The notes beneath the pieces were generated by a model, which did not search any database, was not told where the DNA came from, and worked only from the letters and a program-made list of their open reading frames with translations. From Caprimulgus europaeus (Eukaryota; Chordata; Aves; Caprimulgiformes; Caprimulgidae), in the NCBI GenBank assembly GCA_907165065.1, contig OU015530.1:52054465-52118464 (forward strand): a DNA stretch of 64,000 nt, given 5' to 3'. A program made the translations under genes and the position numbers. The stretch's first letter is position 1. Each line of letters starts with the position of its first letter. Of the stretch, positions 47,116 through 61,700 are shown one piece after another.

Positions 47116-50100
47116 TAACTCATACGCATGCATGCTGCTGTGTCCTCATCTCTATGCGGGGTGCTGAACTTACTATAACAAGTGGCTCAAATGCTGCCAC
47201 TTTCGCCACTTTCATTTCTCCTCTTGGAAACTGAATGTCAGTTAAGTACTTATAATTTCTATACCAAGAAGTAAATTTTCTAAGGGTTACAGTCCCCCTG
47301 AGCAGAGGATGAAAGCAACAACAAATGCAGCTTCCCCATCATCAATTCATTACATATCTCCATGTTAAACAGCCTCTGTGTGATAGGATTTGGTCTGTAC
47401 TTCCAAGTCCATAACAGAGTCCAGGGCAGCTGGGTTTGACAGCAGAGATGCTGAGAAGCAGCCCTGGGAAGAGGTGATGCAGAAGGAGCAATAAGCAGTA
47501 TCTGACAGCCTGGCATGGACAGCATCTCCAAGAAGGTGGTTGTTACAGGAGAGCAAAGATCCACATAGAAGATGGAGGAAAGAAAAGGGCTCTAAATGGG
47601 TTTCTAGGAAAAGATTCAACTTTGTCACCTACTGAAAGCTACAGAAATTCAAGGCAGACAACTTTGAGAACCAAAGTGAGCTGACCACTCGAAAGCGGTT
47701 GTATACATGAGCTCAACAGCAGCTCTAAGACTGGTTGTAAGGAGTTCAGTAGGCATAGCTTAAATTACTTAGTTCAGGGATTCTGGTGTGGTTGTAGATG
47801 GGGTCATAAAGAGTGGCTTTGTCAGCCTTGTGTCCCACAGAGAAAAAGGATTTCTGAAAGTAGAATGAGATATGTAAAGCAGAATGAAAGAGTATAATTT
47901 CAGACTATAAATAAGGAGCGCATTTTGAATGGAGAGTATAAAATACCCATAAACATAGTAAAATGCTGGACTCTCCATCTCAAGAGATTGCTGAACAGTG
48001 ACTGATTAACATTCTGAAAGCTGTGCAACAAACCAAAATCAGCTCAAGACATGAAGATAGCACAGGAATTCCTGAGCAAGACCATTTGCTCCGGAGGAGG
48101 ATTCAGCAGGCAATGTACCGAGGTGACAACCCATGTCCCATCTTCCACATCCAATGGAAATACCAGAAGGGAGAGGTCACACAGTCTCTCATCTCTGAGC
48201 ATCCTGAGTCCCTCATGCATCACCTCTTTTTCGACCCATCAAGCAGGTACCTCAGCAGCACTATCTGGAAATCAGACATAATAAAACTTAGGCCTCCAAC
48301 TCTACTGAAAAAGGAATCATGCTGCTCCTCTAAAGCTCTCCAAAAGGGAATTGTCATTCTGTTAGATCTGCTAAATTAATCATTCAGCCTTGCAAGTACA
48401 CAAAACAAGTAAGTATTGATCTTGAGCTTCATTGTGATATATTAACACAGACTGGGATGCTGCAATACCATTAAGCAGAGGCGACTGCTAATATTTCCGC
48501 ATACTCATAGTCCAGAAGATGCCTATCTCCGGCTCATTTAATCTGAGCTATTGAGATTTCTCTTCACTTACAAGATTGGATACTTCCACACTTTTTTCCT
48601 GCTGCTTAGTTAACCTGTTTTATCATAGCAATCATAACACTGCATTGTAAGAAGGATGGACAAATTGTGACAAGTTGTGAGCTTTGTTGACTTTCCCCCA
48701 AAGCATCACAGAAACTACTCATTAAAATTTAAAATTTACAGTGAGTTTTGTTTTTAGGCAGAACCCTATTCTAATGTTTCTATTACTTCTTTAATCCAGT
48801 GGAAACAGTCTTTACAGTTCAAATAATATCCCACTACAGTGCTCTCAGATGCAAATTACAGCCATGCAGGAAGAGAATACAACACAAAACACAGCAGAAA
48901 CATGAGGAAAATTGACCAAGCTCTTCACATTGTCCATGCTGTCAAGTCTCCTTCTGGAGAACAGTGGCATACCTGTGAAATATAAATGCAGGATAAAAAG
49001 CCCTCTGCTTTAATAATTTAAGGAGTCAGTAGGCCAGGACTTGAAACCACGGAAATGTTATCCACAAGAGAGGAACTACTGGAGAATCCTAAGGTCAGAT
49101 CTGATAACCCAAACATTTCCATACATGCTATTACTGTGATCCCTTGTGAAGCTGTCCAGGCAGACCCAGCCTCCCTGACTGCCCAAGACAGCTTTTCCTG
49201 CCCAACCCCAACAAGCCATCCACTGTGGCAAATGCAGAGACAGAGCTGGGCACACATCTCTAATATATGGATGAAAATGCTTTGTTCCCTCTTCATGGAA
49301 ACAATGAGAGATTGTGGTAATATTTTTGGGATTTTGTTTTTTCTGTTTGAATAAAATTACTCAGAAAATTTAGGTAAAAGAAACCTGTGTCCTCTGTCAC
49401 GGCCAGGCAAGGTGGGACATTGCCACTGCGATATGAAATGTGACAGAGCAGGAATGCAAGTTGTCTAGTCCCTCAACATATGTTTCCCATCCAATTTAAG
49501 ACAACATGATAATGGATGAAGTAGTCACCACAGAAGGACAGAAAGAACTTCCTACCAAGGAAATTTGGTTTTCTTTATAATCCTTAAATCACTTCACAGT
49601 TAATACATACACAAGAGCATTTTTATTCCTATTCATAAGCGCCTCCACACTGTTTCAACAAAAGCAGTTTCAAAGCCATTAGGTATCAAGAATGTCAAAT
49701 GTATCTACCTTCTATATTGCAGCACATTATTTTCCGTAGGATAACTGTATCTCACAGTGCCTTGAATTTTGCTAATATTTGCAGTTGTTCCACTAATCCA
49801 ATGTGGCCAAAAATGGCACTTCCATATTTCACTGCAAGTTCAATGGCTTGTGGTAGAAGAGCTGGGACATAATTCTGACTTTGTATGAGATTTTAGTCCT
49901 CTTTTGGAAAGATAATCACTTGCAGGATTCCCTTCTCTTGCTTATCAAATATACAGTGTTCTTTAAGAGCTTTTAGCTTTATAAAAAAGATGTTGATTAG
50001 CTGGCTCAGGGATCTCAGCAGCTCTATTATTGCCTTTTCCATTATCCACACTTACATCAGCCTTACTCCGGCTGCCCTCCAGCTTCTCTGTGCTCTTGAC

Positions 50101-53100
50101 TCTCTCCATTACTTTCCTACTAGGTCTGTATTTCAGTATATGACAGTCAGGGGAAACAGGACTGGCTGGAGTGACATATAACAAGTCACAGTCTTGCCCA
50201 GATAGGTCCATAAATCTCCTTCCTGCTGTTTGTCCAATTCAATCCAGGTATTCTTTTCTAATAGATCAAGTCCAGATCTCCCACCTTTTTTTTTTTTTTT
50301 GAAGTGTTTACATAAATCTGCCTACAGTATGACCTCTTTTCCTGCTGTTTCTCTCATGCCCAAGGCTCCACCAAGCTTGCATACTCCCCCAGATTTCTAC
50401 CTAATGCCTGGAGCTTCACCGCACTGACCCTGCTGAAGCAGATCCCATGCTTTGATGTTCAGAGCAGCTTCTTCCCATCACAGATATGCCTGCTAACTTA
50501 CTTCCTCTTTATTTTCTCTCTCCTTTGTCTTCTTTACATGGAGTTTACCAAGATTTCCACCTTTTCGACATCTGAACTGATCTTGGTTCAGGTTTAAACA
50601 GGAGGATTTGAATATAGAGGCACGCTCTCACACTTCCCAGCTCTGAATGGGCAGCTCACAGCCTGTAGCAAGTATGATGCCATTCAAGTTAATCTGATCT
50701 GTGGAGGGGAAATCAAAGCTAAATCACTTTACCCTCATATTTTATCCAGGCTAGGAACATGCTAGCTGACCTTGAGGTGGGTTGTTACTGTCATCCAAGT
50801 GATTTGTATGTTTTCCAAATCCCTGTGTTACAGGGCAAGAGTTTTAAGGTAGGCTTGGGGGTGATGCTTGTGAAAAATCATTAGTGAGTTTGAAGCCTCA
50901 ATACCATAAAAGACCTGAGGGAAAGAGAATATTAAAGCCTTGTTCAATAATGCCTTTAATGTGTTTCACTTGGTAGGAAATTGGTAGTAGTGACCAGTGT
51001 ACGTGTGAACATGTGCTTTACACCAGGGACTTTTGACACATACCCTGCTCTGGCTGTTTGGGGATTGTCAGCAAAATTTCCACAGTGTCTGCTGCACAGT
51101 TATGCAAACACACAAAAAAAACTGCAATAAGCACAAATGTGAATGAAAGAAATAATTTCATGGAAACAGTTTTTCACATCCAGAACTTATTGTGTCACAG
51201 AAGAAAGTGGCAATTTGAGCTGACCTGGATACGGCTGTGCAGCAGGAAGATACAAGTTGCAAGGAAATGGCCATTATTTTAATTTCCACATGTAACAACC
51301 AATTTTTCTCACCTTGTTAGTATTATCTGGGTATTCAATAATGTGTATTGTTCTTGTATTTTGCAGTATTGTTCTTTTAAACCTCTTTAGCTTGGTGCCT
51401 CTGTAGCATGCTACTATTAAGACTGAAGAGCAAAGAAAAGTTTTGGCAAGGTTTAAAAAGTTCTGATGGGAACTAATCCAACTATGTCCAAAGGAAGAAC
51501 AACTTTGTCTCTGCTCAAGCTTTGTAAACTAGTTCCAAATACAACCTAGTGGAGCAGCTTTATAACAAACTAGCTCTATAATTAACTAACATTAACTTTT
51601 AATAGCATCTACACTAGCATAAGTGAAGCAAGGTCTGGGTTGTTCATATCGCCAAAATTGCTAAAGCAGAAGGGGTTTTTTTGAGGGACAAGGCCTATAG
51701 CAGCAATCTTTGTCACCAGCTGTTGCTACAACATTAATTTCACCAGCTGCTGGGTGAGCTGTGATTTGTGACCAAGAGCTGTGCTGACAAAAGCTTTGCA
51801 GTGTGGTTGTATTGCACGTGTAATTTTGCCACTGTGCTTCTCAAGGGAAAGGAATAAGCTGTGACAGCAGAAACTTCTCTTCCCCAACATAAGTTGCCTT
51901 CACTTTACCAGCCAAACACACACAAATGCAACTACCTTGACCAACAACCACCATCCTTGAGGTCTTACTCTTCTTGGAAGTCAACAAGATGTGGGCTTCA
52001 AATTATATATGTATCAACAAAAACAAGTCTAATCTCTTCTGTCACTTGTCACTTTTAACAGTATTACTTTTATCTTCTTTTCTAAAGTTTCTCTTAAGTC
52101 TATGGTTTTATACAGAGCCAGTAAAAATTAATCACCAGAGCACTGGGGAGCCATCTCCACCTGAATGGTTACAGCATCCAGGCTCCTTCCTACATGCAGG
52201 GAGGGAGAAATGCTGATAAGCTCTCACACAACTGCTCTTCCTGGCTGTTATTAACCCATTTTAACCTTGTGCTTAATCCTCCCTTCTCCTGTACTCCCCT
52301 TCAGCGTTATTAAAAAAATAGAAATACCACCTGAAAAAGATTACCCACCCAAAAGAAGAGCCAGACAGTGTCCTGCAGCTCACACTTCACTGTGCTAATT
52401 CCCTGAGCTACACCGCTGGTATAATCAGATTAAAGTGTTCAAAAATGGATCTTACTAAGACCAGGAATTATGAATGGTGGATCAAGCTTTCATTATCATA
52501 AAAACAGATACATAAAATTGAAAATGGAAAATAAATTGAATTGAGTATAAGTAGTAAAAACTCTTCCAAAGGATTAGCTGAACAGTGTTAACAATGGTGC
52601 CAAAGAAAGTATTTGATTGTGGACGCTGAGTAATAGCTCTGTGATTATGTTCTTACCAATTTCAAATTATTATTTATTTTCACTAAAAAAATACTGAAGA
52701 CTGGAGTCAAGACTGAGACACTGTTGTGCCTTGAGCTGCTCATTCATAGAAATGGAAAAGCGTTCTCCAACCGTACAATCTATGAAAGAGAATCTCAGGA
52801 AAGCAAATCTTGGACAGACCAGAACCAAGTTATATCTTTGAGGGAACTGAATTTAAACCAGTGCCATATTTCATAGCTGGGCCCTTGCATTGATGCTTTG
52901 GGTCATACAAAAGAGAAAGAACAGGAAAGAAATAAAATATCACTATTTTGTGTTGTTGGGGTTACAGGTTGGTGTACAAATAGATGAAAAAGAAGTAGAA
53001 AAATTCAAAGCTGAAACTCAGAATTTCAGATTTTTTCAGTGAAAAGATGATGAAAGGAACAATGTTTTTTAAGTCCATTTACATTAAGTTTTCTGGCAGA

Positions 53101-54550
53101 TTTTTAAATGCAGCTTTCCTGCTGCTCTAATTACAGAATACTACAGAATAAATCTGTGTAAAAAAAGACCAAACATCTCCTAGTTGGTCCAACTCAGTAA
53201 GACAATAATAATTCAAAAAAGGAATAAATGCACTTCAGCATCCAACACTAATTTTGCACTGATTCAAAGCTGTGCTTAAAACAGCATGTAATTATCTTCA
53301 GATCTGCCCCTGTCACTCACAGTTTATATATGGACAAACACTAGAAAGCATAAAGAAGAGCCTTGTCCTGGCAGGGCAGAAGCTTCCTTCCATCTCCCAT
53401 TTAAAATCCCTTTTGTTGATCAATTGGCAAAGCTGATCAGCAAGTTTAGCTCAGCTTGTGTTCATGTGTCTTGAACTATTTAACGTCTTCAGTAAAACCC
53501 AGCTCATTATTTCATGTACTGAGAGCTCCATTAGCGAAGGTTTTAAGTGACACTTTCCATTACCCAGTTGCTTGTAGGTGTAGTTTTTGCCAGAAGTTTC
53601 TTATTTGAAGAAGAGTGCACTAAGAGGCATTAATTACATTTGTGTCTTCTTTTTATATACACTCATTTATTTCCATCAGCTTTTTAAACTCAGAGGCAAA
53701 TCCTGCATTCTTGCACATGTAGATTCTTTTTCTATATTTATGCATACCAGGGCAGAAAATTACTAAAATTATTTGCCCAGCTTTGATGCCTGCTCCTACA
53801 TTTAGCAAGATTCTGATTTTCGAAGTAGTAGGGATGGCATTAAGATTATTCTCATGCCTGGGTAGCAAACTGGAATCATTGTGTTGGACTGTAAATCTCT
53901 GTGAAAGATGGATTTTGGTTACGTCTTACAAAACTCTCTTAGTACATACAATGGTAATGTAACCAGACAAGGTTTCCTCAACATATGACCTGTTTCTTCT
54001 GCTGAATGTCACTCACTATGTCCCAGCTCACTTTCAAGGAGACTGCCCTGGGTGTGCATGACAGTAAGAGGCTTTTTTGCTTGAGTGAAGACAGTCTTAA
54101 GATTTTTCAGGACATGCAAAACACTGCAGTTTTATAATACTTGTTTAGATGCAAAGCATGCAAATGGCATCCTGCTTAGAAAAGAATGACGTGTTATTTA
54201 ATCTCTCCAATGTTTTCCACGTTTCTCAAGGAATTAATCTACCATTCATCCATCCAGATAATTGGGAATTCCTTTGGAAGAAGTGTTTCTGGCCTTCTAG
54301 ATATCTTGTTGTTGTCAGTATTTTATTTTAAATTGTAACTCATTGTCATTTTTTCATCATTTTCACTACATTCATTATTATCACATTTGATACAGTAATT
54401 AGAAAACAAAGGACTCTGGAAGACCTATAGGCTATGTCCAAGCTGCTACTCCTTAACCATCCCAAGCAAAGCTCAGCTGAGTGCTTCTCGGAGACCTCGA
54501 GTGATGGATATTGCATGCCCCATGCAACTCTAAAGATCTGCCACTGACTT
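47116..54550. other. Unique sequence, no gene recognised
   Basis: No gene, RNA or repeat family was recognised in these 7.4 kb. Open frames reach 118 codons (48023-48379) without recognisable motifs. A T-run lies at about 50287-50301. Confidence 0.45.
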
Positions 54551-54690
54551 AGGTCACATTTTCTAGGCCTCTTCTTCTGGAGTTCATCCTCCAGGGTCTC
54601 TACAATTGCTTGATTCTTTAAATGTCATACCCATATGTGTCTACAACACTGCAGCTGAGATCTAACCACCACAGACTACAATGTGCATGG
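54551..54690 (-). mobile_element. Ancient antisense CR1 fragment
   Basis: In plus-strand orientation this reads like the antisense of the CR1 reverse-transcriptase C-terminal region: ACATTTTCTAGGCCTCT, then TGGAGTTCATCC..GGGTCTC, then ACACTGCAGCTGAGATCTAA. The equivalent text in other CR1 copies gives the ERVQRRA-to-PHLEYC part of ORF2. It is strongly diverged and the ends are approximate; extension to either side was not convincing. Confidence 0.5.
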
Positions 54691-57600
54691 ACTTAAAGTC
54701 TCTTGCAAACGAGCATTTGTATATATACTTCCCAGCCCAACATATAGGTTTATAATAGCACAGCACAGTATGCTGAGGTCATGAAGACGTCACAAAAAGA
54801 CAATATATAAAATTAGACTTTCCTACTTTTTCTGAAATGTGAATAACCGCAAAAAAATTCCCTCTGGGATTTTACAAATTAGTTTTCTCTAAACATTACC
54901 ATTTAAACCCAAAAAATTACAATATTCTCAATTTTTCTGTCATGAATTTCCTGTTTCTTTACTAGGTTGGTTTGCAAACATTGAAGAAAACAACATCTTC
55001 TCAAGGAAAACTGTCTAGAGGCTTCATCCTTTAGCAAACTCCACATCCCCCTCATAGCTCCATGTAGGACAAGCACTTCTGCAACCACATGCTGCTTTTC
55101 TATTCCCACTCCCTCTAACTCTGCCAGAATTATAAAAGAGGCCAGGTTCTCTGTTGGGATCTGGGATGTCTTCTTCATTCAGGGTTACGTTGGAGACTGC
55201 TAATACACAACATTTTGCTACCATAATTAGGTTAGTCAGGAGCGTGAAATAAAGTCATACTTCCAAGCTGACCAAATTAAGCTTGGCAATAAAATCAGCC
55301 CTGTAACCATCTTGTTGTAGTGCTGAAACCCCTCACCGGGAGATTTGGCAACTCTGTGCTGCCATTGTATTCCTAGGTCTTGCTCGTCAGTAATTTCTAA
55401 AGTCTGAATTTAAATCTCCAGTCTCACTAGCTGCAAAATGGATGCCAAGGATCCCTGATTTAGCTTTTTAATCCCTTCAATGATTGTTTAACTCTTCATG
55501 GCCAATCATCTGCCTTTCTGGTAGGTTATGATGCGTAAGAAATGCAATTAGGTGCAATTTGTGGTGCAGTATTACAAAGCCACCTTTGTGATGAGAGAAA
55601 CGCAGGAATGCAATTTGGGAAGAATATGAAGTAAGTCAAGAGCAATCAAAAGGGTAAGTCAGACCACAAAGAAAGTAAGTGGCAATATAATGTATTTGAC
55701 AAGCAGAAATATCAAAGCTAATAAGGTGCAGCTATGCGAGGCACAGGAAGCTATGTTTGATTTTGAATCATTTATAAGAAGCCATTCAATTGCCTGTCAC
55801 TATATTAGCATATTTAAATAGTTTTAATCTGGTTTCATCACTGTGATTAAAATTGCTGACAAGGATGGAAAATATTGATGAACAGAATCGAGCATAGGAA
55901 ATAGTGTGACCGTAAATGGGTTTACAGAGGCATTAGGAACAGTGGCACACCTAACACAACAGCAAAACCTGATCACAAGGGAAAAACTGAGGAGGTAAAA
56001 TTACAAGAAGTGAGTGTTTCTCCAAACCTTCTTTCTTTTTCTGATTTTAGTTCACTGTTTTAACTAGACCATAGCTGAAGTGAGTGTCAAAGGGAGTAGA
56101 AGATTCATGCATCATTCAAAAGGCACAGCTTAAGAGATATTACTCCTCACGCAATTCTCTGAGAGGCAGCAACTCTGATGTGTCCTGTACTGTCTGAGAT
56201 CTGCCGATGGGCAGTTAGCTGGTATATCACTGGTTCTGCCAAAAATAACTGAAGACATTGACAAGTGCTCAGAAATATCAGGAGCTTCAAAACTCACGAG
56301 ACCCTTTTGAAAGCATCTTTTGCCTTAAGAATTCTGATTTGTAATGTTTTCTGATCTTAACTTGGAAGCTAAGGGAGTGTTTTAATTTATAGCTGAGAAT
56401 CGTCGCAAGCAAGGCTTTAAGGAAAAGCATTGACGGCTCTTGAAGATATTGAAGAAAGTGTCTCCTTCCTGCATGCCCCAAAGTAATTCAAGTAAGACTA
56501 ATTTCAGTCCTTATGCAGAGTGCTAGCAATAAACTCATTTCCACCTTAAGAAATAAGTGACATGATGCCAAAGAGTACCCACAGTGTAGAGGAAATACCT
56601 CAGTATTCCCCAATGTCTGCAAAAGTCTATTTTGAGCCGCTGCATTTTTGCAATCCCTCCTTGTAGGAGCTTGCAGCCGGAGCAGCTGCTGTTTCTGGAA
56701 TGCAAGAATCATAGATGTGGGTAGTGCTGATTTCCTGAAGGACTCCCTTCCCTTCAGACACCACTGCCTTGGGCATTGCACGCTCAGAGTGAGATGACAT
56801 CAGTCCCAGAGACTCCTCCATATCCCCAACTCTGTTGCTTATCATTCAAGCACCCCATAACATTCCAGCATCTCCATACTTAAAGTGCACAAAGGGTCTG
56901 GACCTTTAGGCCTCCAGAATAACCACAAAATCCTGTCCTCTTCCAATATTACACCAATATACAGACAGTCCATTGTGGCAGATATGGAAATTAAGCTCAT
57001 GTACTAAATTTCAGGCTAGCACCCATGTGATCTTTCTTCTTCTCCTCTGTAAAGACAAGCCTTCAGAGGCTTGACAAAATCAACATCTCTCTGCTTGCTC
57101 ATGGTGGGGTGACGTCCTCAAGCTTGGATGCTGCCCCAGGGTTGCCTTGCTTACCCCCAGGAGCAATCATTAGGAGTTGGGAGTGTGTGGACTACAACCA
57201 GCATCTGCCTCTCTCCTCTGTAGGTTGTGGCTCTGTCTGTCTTTATAGAAGTACCTAAAATGCAGGAAAGCATGCTAAAGCTCCATGGGAGGGTAAAACA
57301 AGCAGAGACAAACCAACTGATATGTAATCAGAGACAGAAGAAATACATACAAAAAGAGATCCCTCTTATTCTTGCAGTTCTATCTCCCTTTGTATCTTTT
57401 TCACCACAACTTTTTCCATTCAAAATGACAGAAGGCAATATATCACTGAGAACAGAGATGACAATTGCAAACAGTAGGTGTTTTCACTAGAAATTGCCAA
57501 CACAAATTTTGATGTCTTTCTCCCATGGAGGCCTTCAGAAAAAAAATGATGCCTTGGAGGTTTTTTGAAAAGCTGGAATATTGCAATAAAATATAATGCA

Positions 57601-60600
57601 GTACAAGGCTACATAAAATTTATGGGGCACCTTTTATGAGAACATCCCAAGGGGCTTCATATAATAGCTATAAACCAGTAAAACACATTATGGCACAGAT
57701 TTAATTTATAAAATGGCAGAATATATATTAATGATTTACCATCATTACTCTTCATTGGAGGTCTAAGAACACTAATAAAATGGTTCTATCTGAAGTTATT
57801 TTAGGTGCAAGGCATTTAATCTGTGAATATGGTTCATATTTTAATAAATTTAATAGGTTGATTAAAACAATACCAAAACAAAACCAAATATTATGTGTTT
57901 CAGCCAGAAAGGGTTTCTGACTTATTAGTCACTGTAATTTGTTCACCATTTCCTCAGGTTACCCAGGTCCTGAACTTACAAAGGGACAGCTGAGCAGATA
58001 GCAGCCGAGCAGAACATATTGCTCGTGTTGAAACTTGTACCCTGGTACCACCTACTAACCTGTCAAAATGTCACTACCAAGGATAGTACGTAAACAAGGA
58101 AAGTCCTGGCAAGGAAGGACAAGTAAGAAAAGGAAGGTACATGATCAGCAGCATTAGAAATGTCTTGGCTCCCTTTCACAGCTCTTCTCTGGCATTGCTA
58201 TAACTTACTCCTCCTATGTTCCCATCACCAACTGCATCACCTTACATACTAGGAGCTGACTGTGCAGTCCAGAGCTTTCCCTGCACTCCCATGGGTTACC
58301 AGCTACAGACACTGTTTTATGCTGCAGTTTAAGTTCTTTCAAATGAGAACTAACACCAGAACTCTAGCAACAAGATTGAACTGCAACTCTGCAAATGAGT
58401 AGTTTGAAGAAAGATAAGCCAGGCACAATGCAACATAAAATTAATAGGACGAATAAGTTATGAAATTACCTCAGGGAATACGAAGTGAAAGAATGGTGTC
58501 TGTTTTTCAGCTCTTTGATATAGAAAAGAGGTCAAAGCTGGAAAAAAAAAAAAAAATCAAAGACCAATGTTGGAACACTAAGTCAGATGGGACAGTAACA
58601 ATTAAATGCATTAGCAACTGTGAAAGCTCAACAGCTGTATTTATCTGCTTCTGTACATAAGTTTAACACCAAAGTGACCACCAGCCCACATACTTAAAAG
58701 AGCATCCGAAGTAATCTCTAAGTATGAAGGGTCTTGAAATATCAAAAAGCAGCCTAGGCAGTCTTCTGGGCTACTTCTGTTGGCAATCTGTCTACAGGAA
58801 TTTAAGTTGAAGAAACAGAGGTTTTATTTCGTTCGAAACTCCAGGGTCCTTCATCCCCCACTGGAAACAAGCTAAAGGACCATCTCAAGAAAGTGTCTGG
58901 GAAGCACAAGCTCTAACCTTAAGACAGCTATCTAGGGACAAGGGAAGTAATTTGCTATGGATGAAGACCATATTTACATGTATCCATTAGCCTTGGAGAT
59001 CAACACAAAAAGAAAACCCACATCCTTCAATTTGACCTGGTTTTTGACAGAGTATCTGGGAAGATCAGGCTGCAGAGATGTCTTCAGCAGAGCATTTTCT
59101 GAAACTACTACAGCTTTGGCTGGGAGGGATGAGAGTGACAGTGTTGCCATCTGAACACCTCTGGTACACAGACTGCTGTGGATGAGAACAAATGTATCAC
59201 AACAGCTAGGCATACCTATTGGCCTGGAGAAGACCTCATAGATCTAATTCCTCATCTATGGGAGGCAGGACCATGTACAGGATGTTTTTTCCTCCTCAGG
59301 AGGGAGATTCACAGTGATTTTCTGACGCTGCTCATTCTCTTCCAGCTGCCTCTGTACTGCCTGAGAATGGGGACGTACAGACACGTGTTTATACCCTCTG
59401 TCCCCAACCTCCATATAGTGGAAATGCATTTGTTCTCTTGCCTGGAAACCACTGTAACAGTGAAGTGAGCATCTGGACTCCTCACCTTTCCTTTCAAGTG
59501 GTCTTTAGAAGACAGCATCTGATGAAACTTGGTCTTGTGCAAAGGCAGGTCAGAAGCAATTCTGCAGTATGGTAGACAAAAAATTCATCCAGGCACCCCC
59601 TGAACCATCTTTGTATCTGTCCTCATCTCAAAGTGGAGCTGAAGAACATCTAGTCCTTCATATTAGTTAAATGGAAAGCTTATGATTCCAAAACTTTCTG
59701 GGTATTTGCTCACAGGGAGGCGAGCTCAATCCTCACTGTCACTGACATCCCTGTAGATGCCACATGGGCTGAGTGCTCTGTATTGACAAAGGACACGTAT
59801 TGGTCAAGCCAAAAGAATCAAACCTAGCTTGTAATAGGGCTTGTCAGCAGGATATCACCTAGCAGGCTTAATAGCTCTGACTGATCTAAAAAGCTGTAAA
59901 TGAACAAAATCTGTAGGTTTTACAAAAATGGGTAAATAATCAGAGCCCTGCAGTACTGAAATGATCAGCTCAAAGATACAGCATAAGAGAAAGCTCCTTA
60001 TTGCTTAATCCTCAGCTCTCAAGCAAGCCAAGCGTAAAATCCTTTAATCAAATCTAATAACCTGGGATAATCTTCAAAATAATGACTGTAAGGAATAACA
60101 TATTCCTGCATTCATTAAATCCTGAGATTTAAAAAAAAAAAAAACAACGTATTTTCTTTAGCAGAGTTAAAGGTTAAAGGTGTTCGCACATGTTGCATTA
60201 TGCATAATGCATAACTTTCCCCACATAATAGCAAATATTAGAACAAAAATAATTTGATTATACTTTCTGATTGTACTCAAAGCAGCTTCCTCAACAGAAT
60301 ACAGTTATTTTCTGTACACTGGAACAAATTACATGCAAGTGTAACCATAACAAACACTGAAATGTGATGCTTTTTGTCCTGAAAAAAATTATCCCAGATA
60401 TCAGAAGCATTCATGGCTCACGAGAACAGATTTGTTAGGAAGATAAGTCTCACTTATGTCTATGTTTCCTCAGAAGTTTTTTTAGTTACCACATAGTCTT
60501 TGGGCACTTTGGGTTTATATGTATTAACTAACCCACAGTAGCATTTATTTCCAGGAAATACAAATATTTTAGAGAACTGAGAGTACCCAAGGCTGAAACA

Positions 60601-61261
60601 TATTGCCTCGTGAGCAGTTTTAGTGCCATTGAACACACCAAATTCTGTCTTAACATAAATCATCTCAGAGTCTAACAAGAGCCATCTCTGCCCCCTCTAC
60701 AATTGGTAGATGACAGATGATAGATAAGTTAGTCCTAACTCCTTAGCTGATTTCCATCTTCAGCAATTATATTTTGCCTTTTTAGGATGCTCTTCTAGAT
60801 TTATTCAATTCTGAAGAATAATGAACATTTTAAAAAAAAAAATCCTAGATTTTGGTAAACCTGATTCCATTTCATAATGTGAACAGATTTGTCTGAATTA
60901 CAAACAAATTATCACAAAGACATTTATTTTTCTGCTTACTCATCAATTGTGCCCTGAAAAAGTAGTATTTGCACATTACGACAGAGTTAAACAGTTTTCA
61001 CTCAAAGGCTTGTATATGAATTTCACTAGCTGTGAAATGTCTTTAGAAAGTGAGCAGTCAGCTACCTCATGTGATATTGTCCCTCTTTTTGGTGACTAAG
61101 TGTCTGAAATTAAAGATAGGGCAACAACATATTATTGCTGCCAGCAGCATTCCTATTCATCCTCATGTTGTTCTGTTCACAAGCCACTATGGCATTAGTA
61201 AGAAGGGTCACTACCTCCAAACAGTAGCACAAATAAAAATCTCATTCACTCACACCGTAAA
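54691..61261. other. Unique sequence with AT-rich, enhancer-like parts
   Basis: No gene was recognised. The parts at about 55480-55870 and 57580-57870 are long AT-rich stretches free of recognisable repeats with many ATTA/TAAT cores; they are candidates for conserved non-coding elements, by inference only. Open frames at 56287-56845 (minus) and 57227-57490 (plus) are short and unrecognised. A-runs lie at 58540-58553 and 60130-60143. Confidence 0.4.
60194..60211. promoter_or_regulatory. 18-bp perfect palindrome with ATGCAT core
   Basis: TGCATTATGCATAATGCA reads the same on both strands. It contains two ATTATGCAT-like half sites, as POU or homeodomain dimers can bind. There is no other evidence of regulation here, and the call as a binding site is inference. 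Confidence 0.3.
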
Positions 61262-61700
61262 AAATTAGGCTGAAAGAAATCCAAGAGGGCATTAACTGGT
61301 CCATCCCATCTCCCTGCCTAAAGCAGGATCCCTACTGACATTCCTGATGAATGTTTGTCAAACCTCCTCTTAAACCAGCCTAATGATGGAGTCTCTGCAG
61401 CTCAACTTGAATCTTTCTAGCTGTACTGGTCTAGACTACTGGTCAAGTACTTTCCTTTTTCCATTTTCAAAATGCATTTACAGAAGATACTCTCTTTTTT
61501 CTTTAAATAGAGGAAATAAGGGGAAAAATAAGGAAATAATAAGAAGAAAATTAAATAAGGAAGAGGCTATGTTATCTTCAGCATTCTTTCTTTAGCTTGA
61601 ACAAGCCAAATGCTTTCAGTATTTCCTTGTAGGTCATAATTCTAGCTGTTCTTAGCTAGAGAATAGGTCAACTCTTTCTTGAAGGATAACACCAAACAAT
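61262..61700 (-). mobile_element. Old antisense CR1, 3' end and ORF2 end
   Basis: Plus-strand text at 61262-61440 (CCAAGAGGGCATTAACTGGT, CCTAAAGCAGGATCCCTACT, GTTTGTCAAACCTCCTCTTA, CAATGATGGAG-like) matches the antisense of an old CR1 3' tail. At 61594-61700, CTTGAACAAGCCAAATGCTT..TCAGTATTTCCTTGTAGGTC matches the antisense of the ORF2 segment that normally lies further upstream. The order is right for one minus-strand element, with about 150 poorly matched bases in between. Confidence 0.68.

Noticed and set aside
47050..47120. A functional tRNA gene on the minus strand
   Set aside because: Only a B-box-like motif is visible; no cloverleaf with anticodon arm, A box or polymerase III terminator could be drawn.
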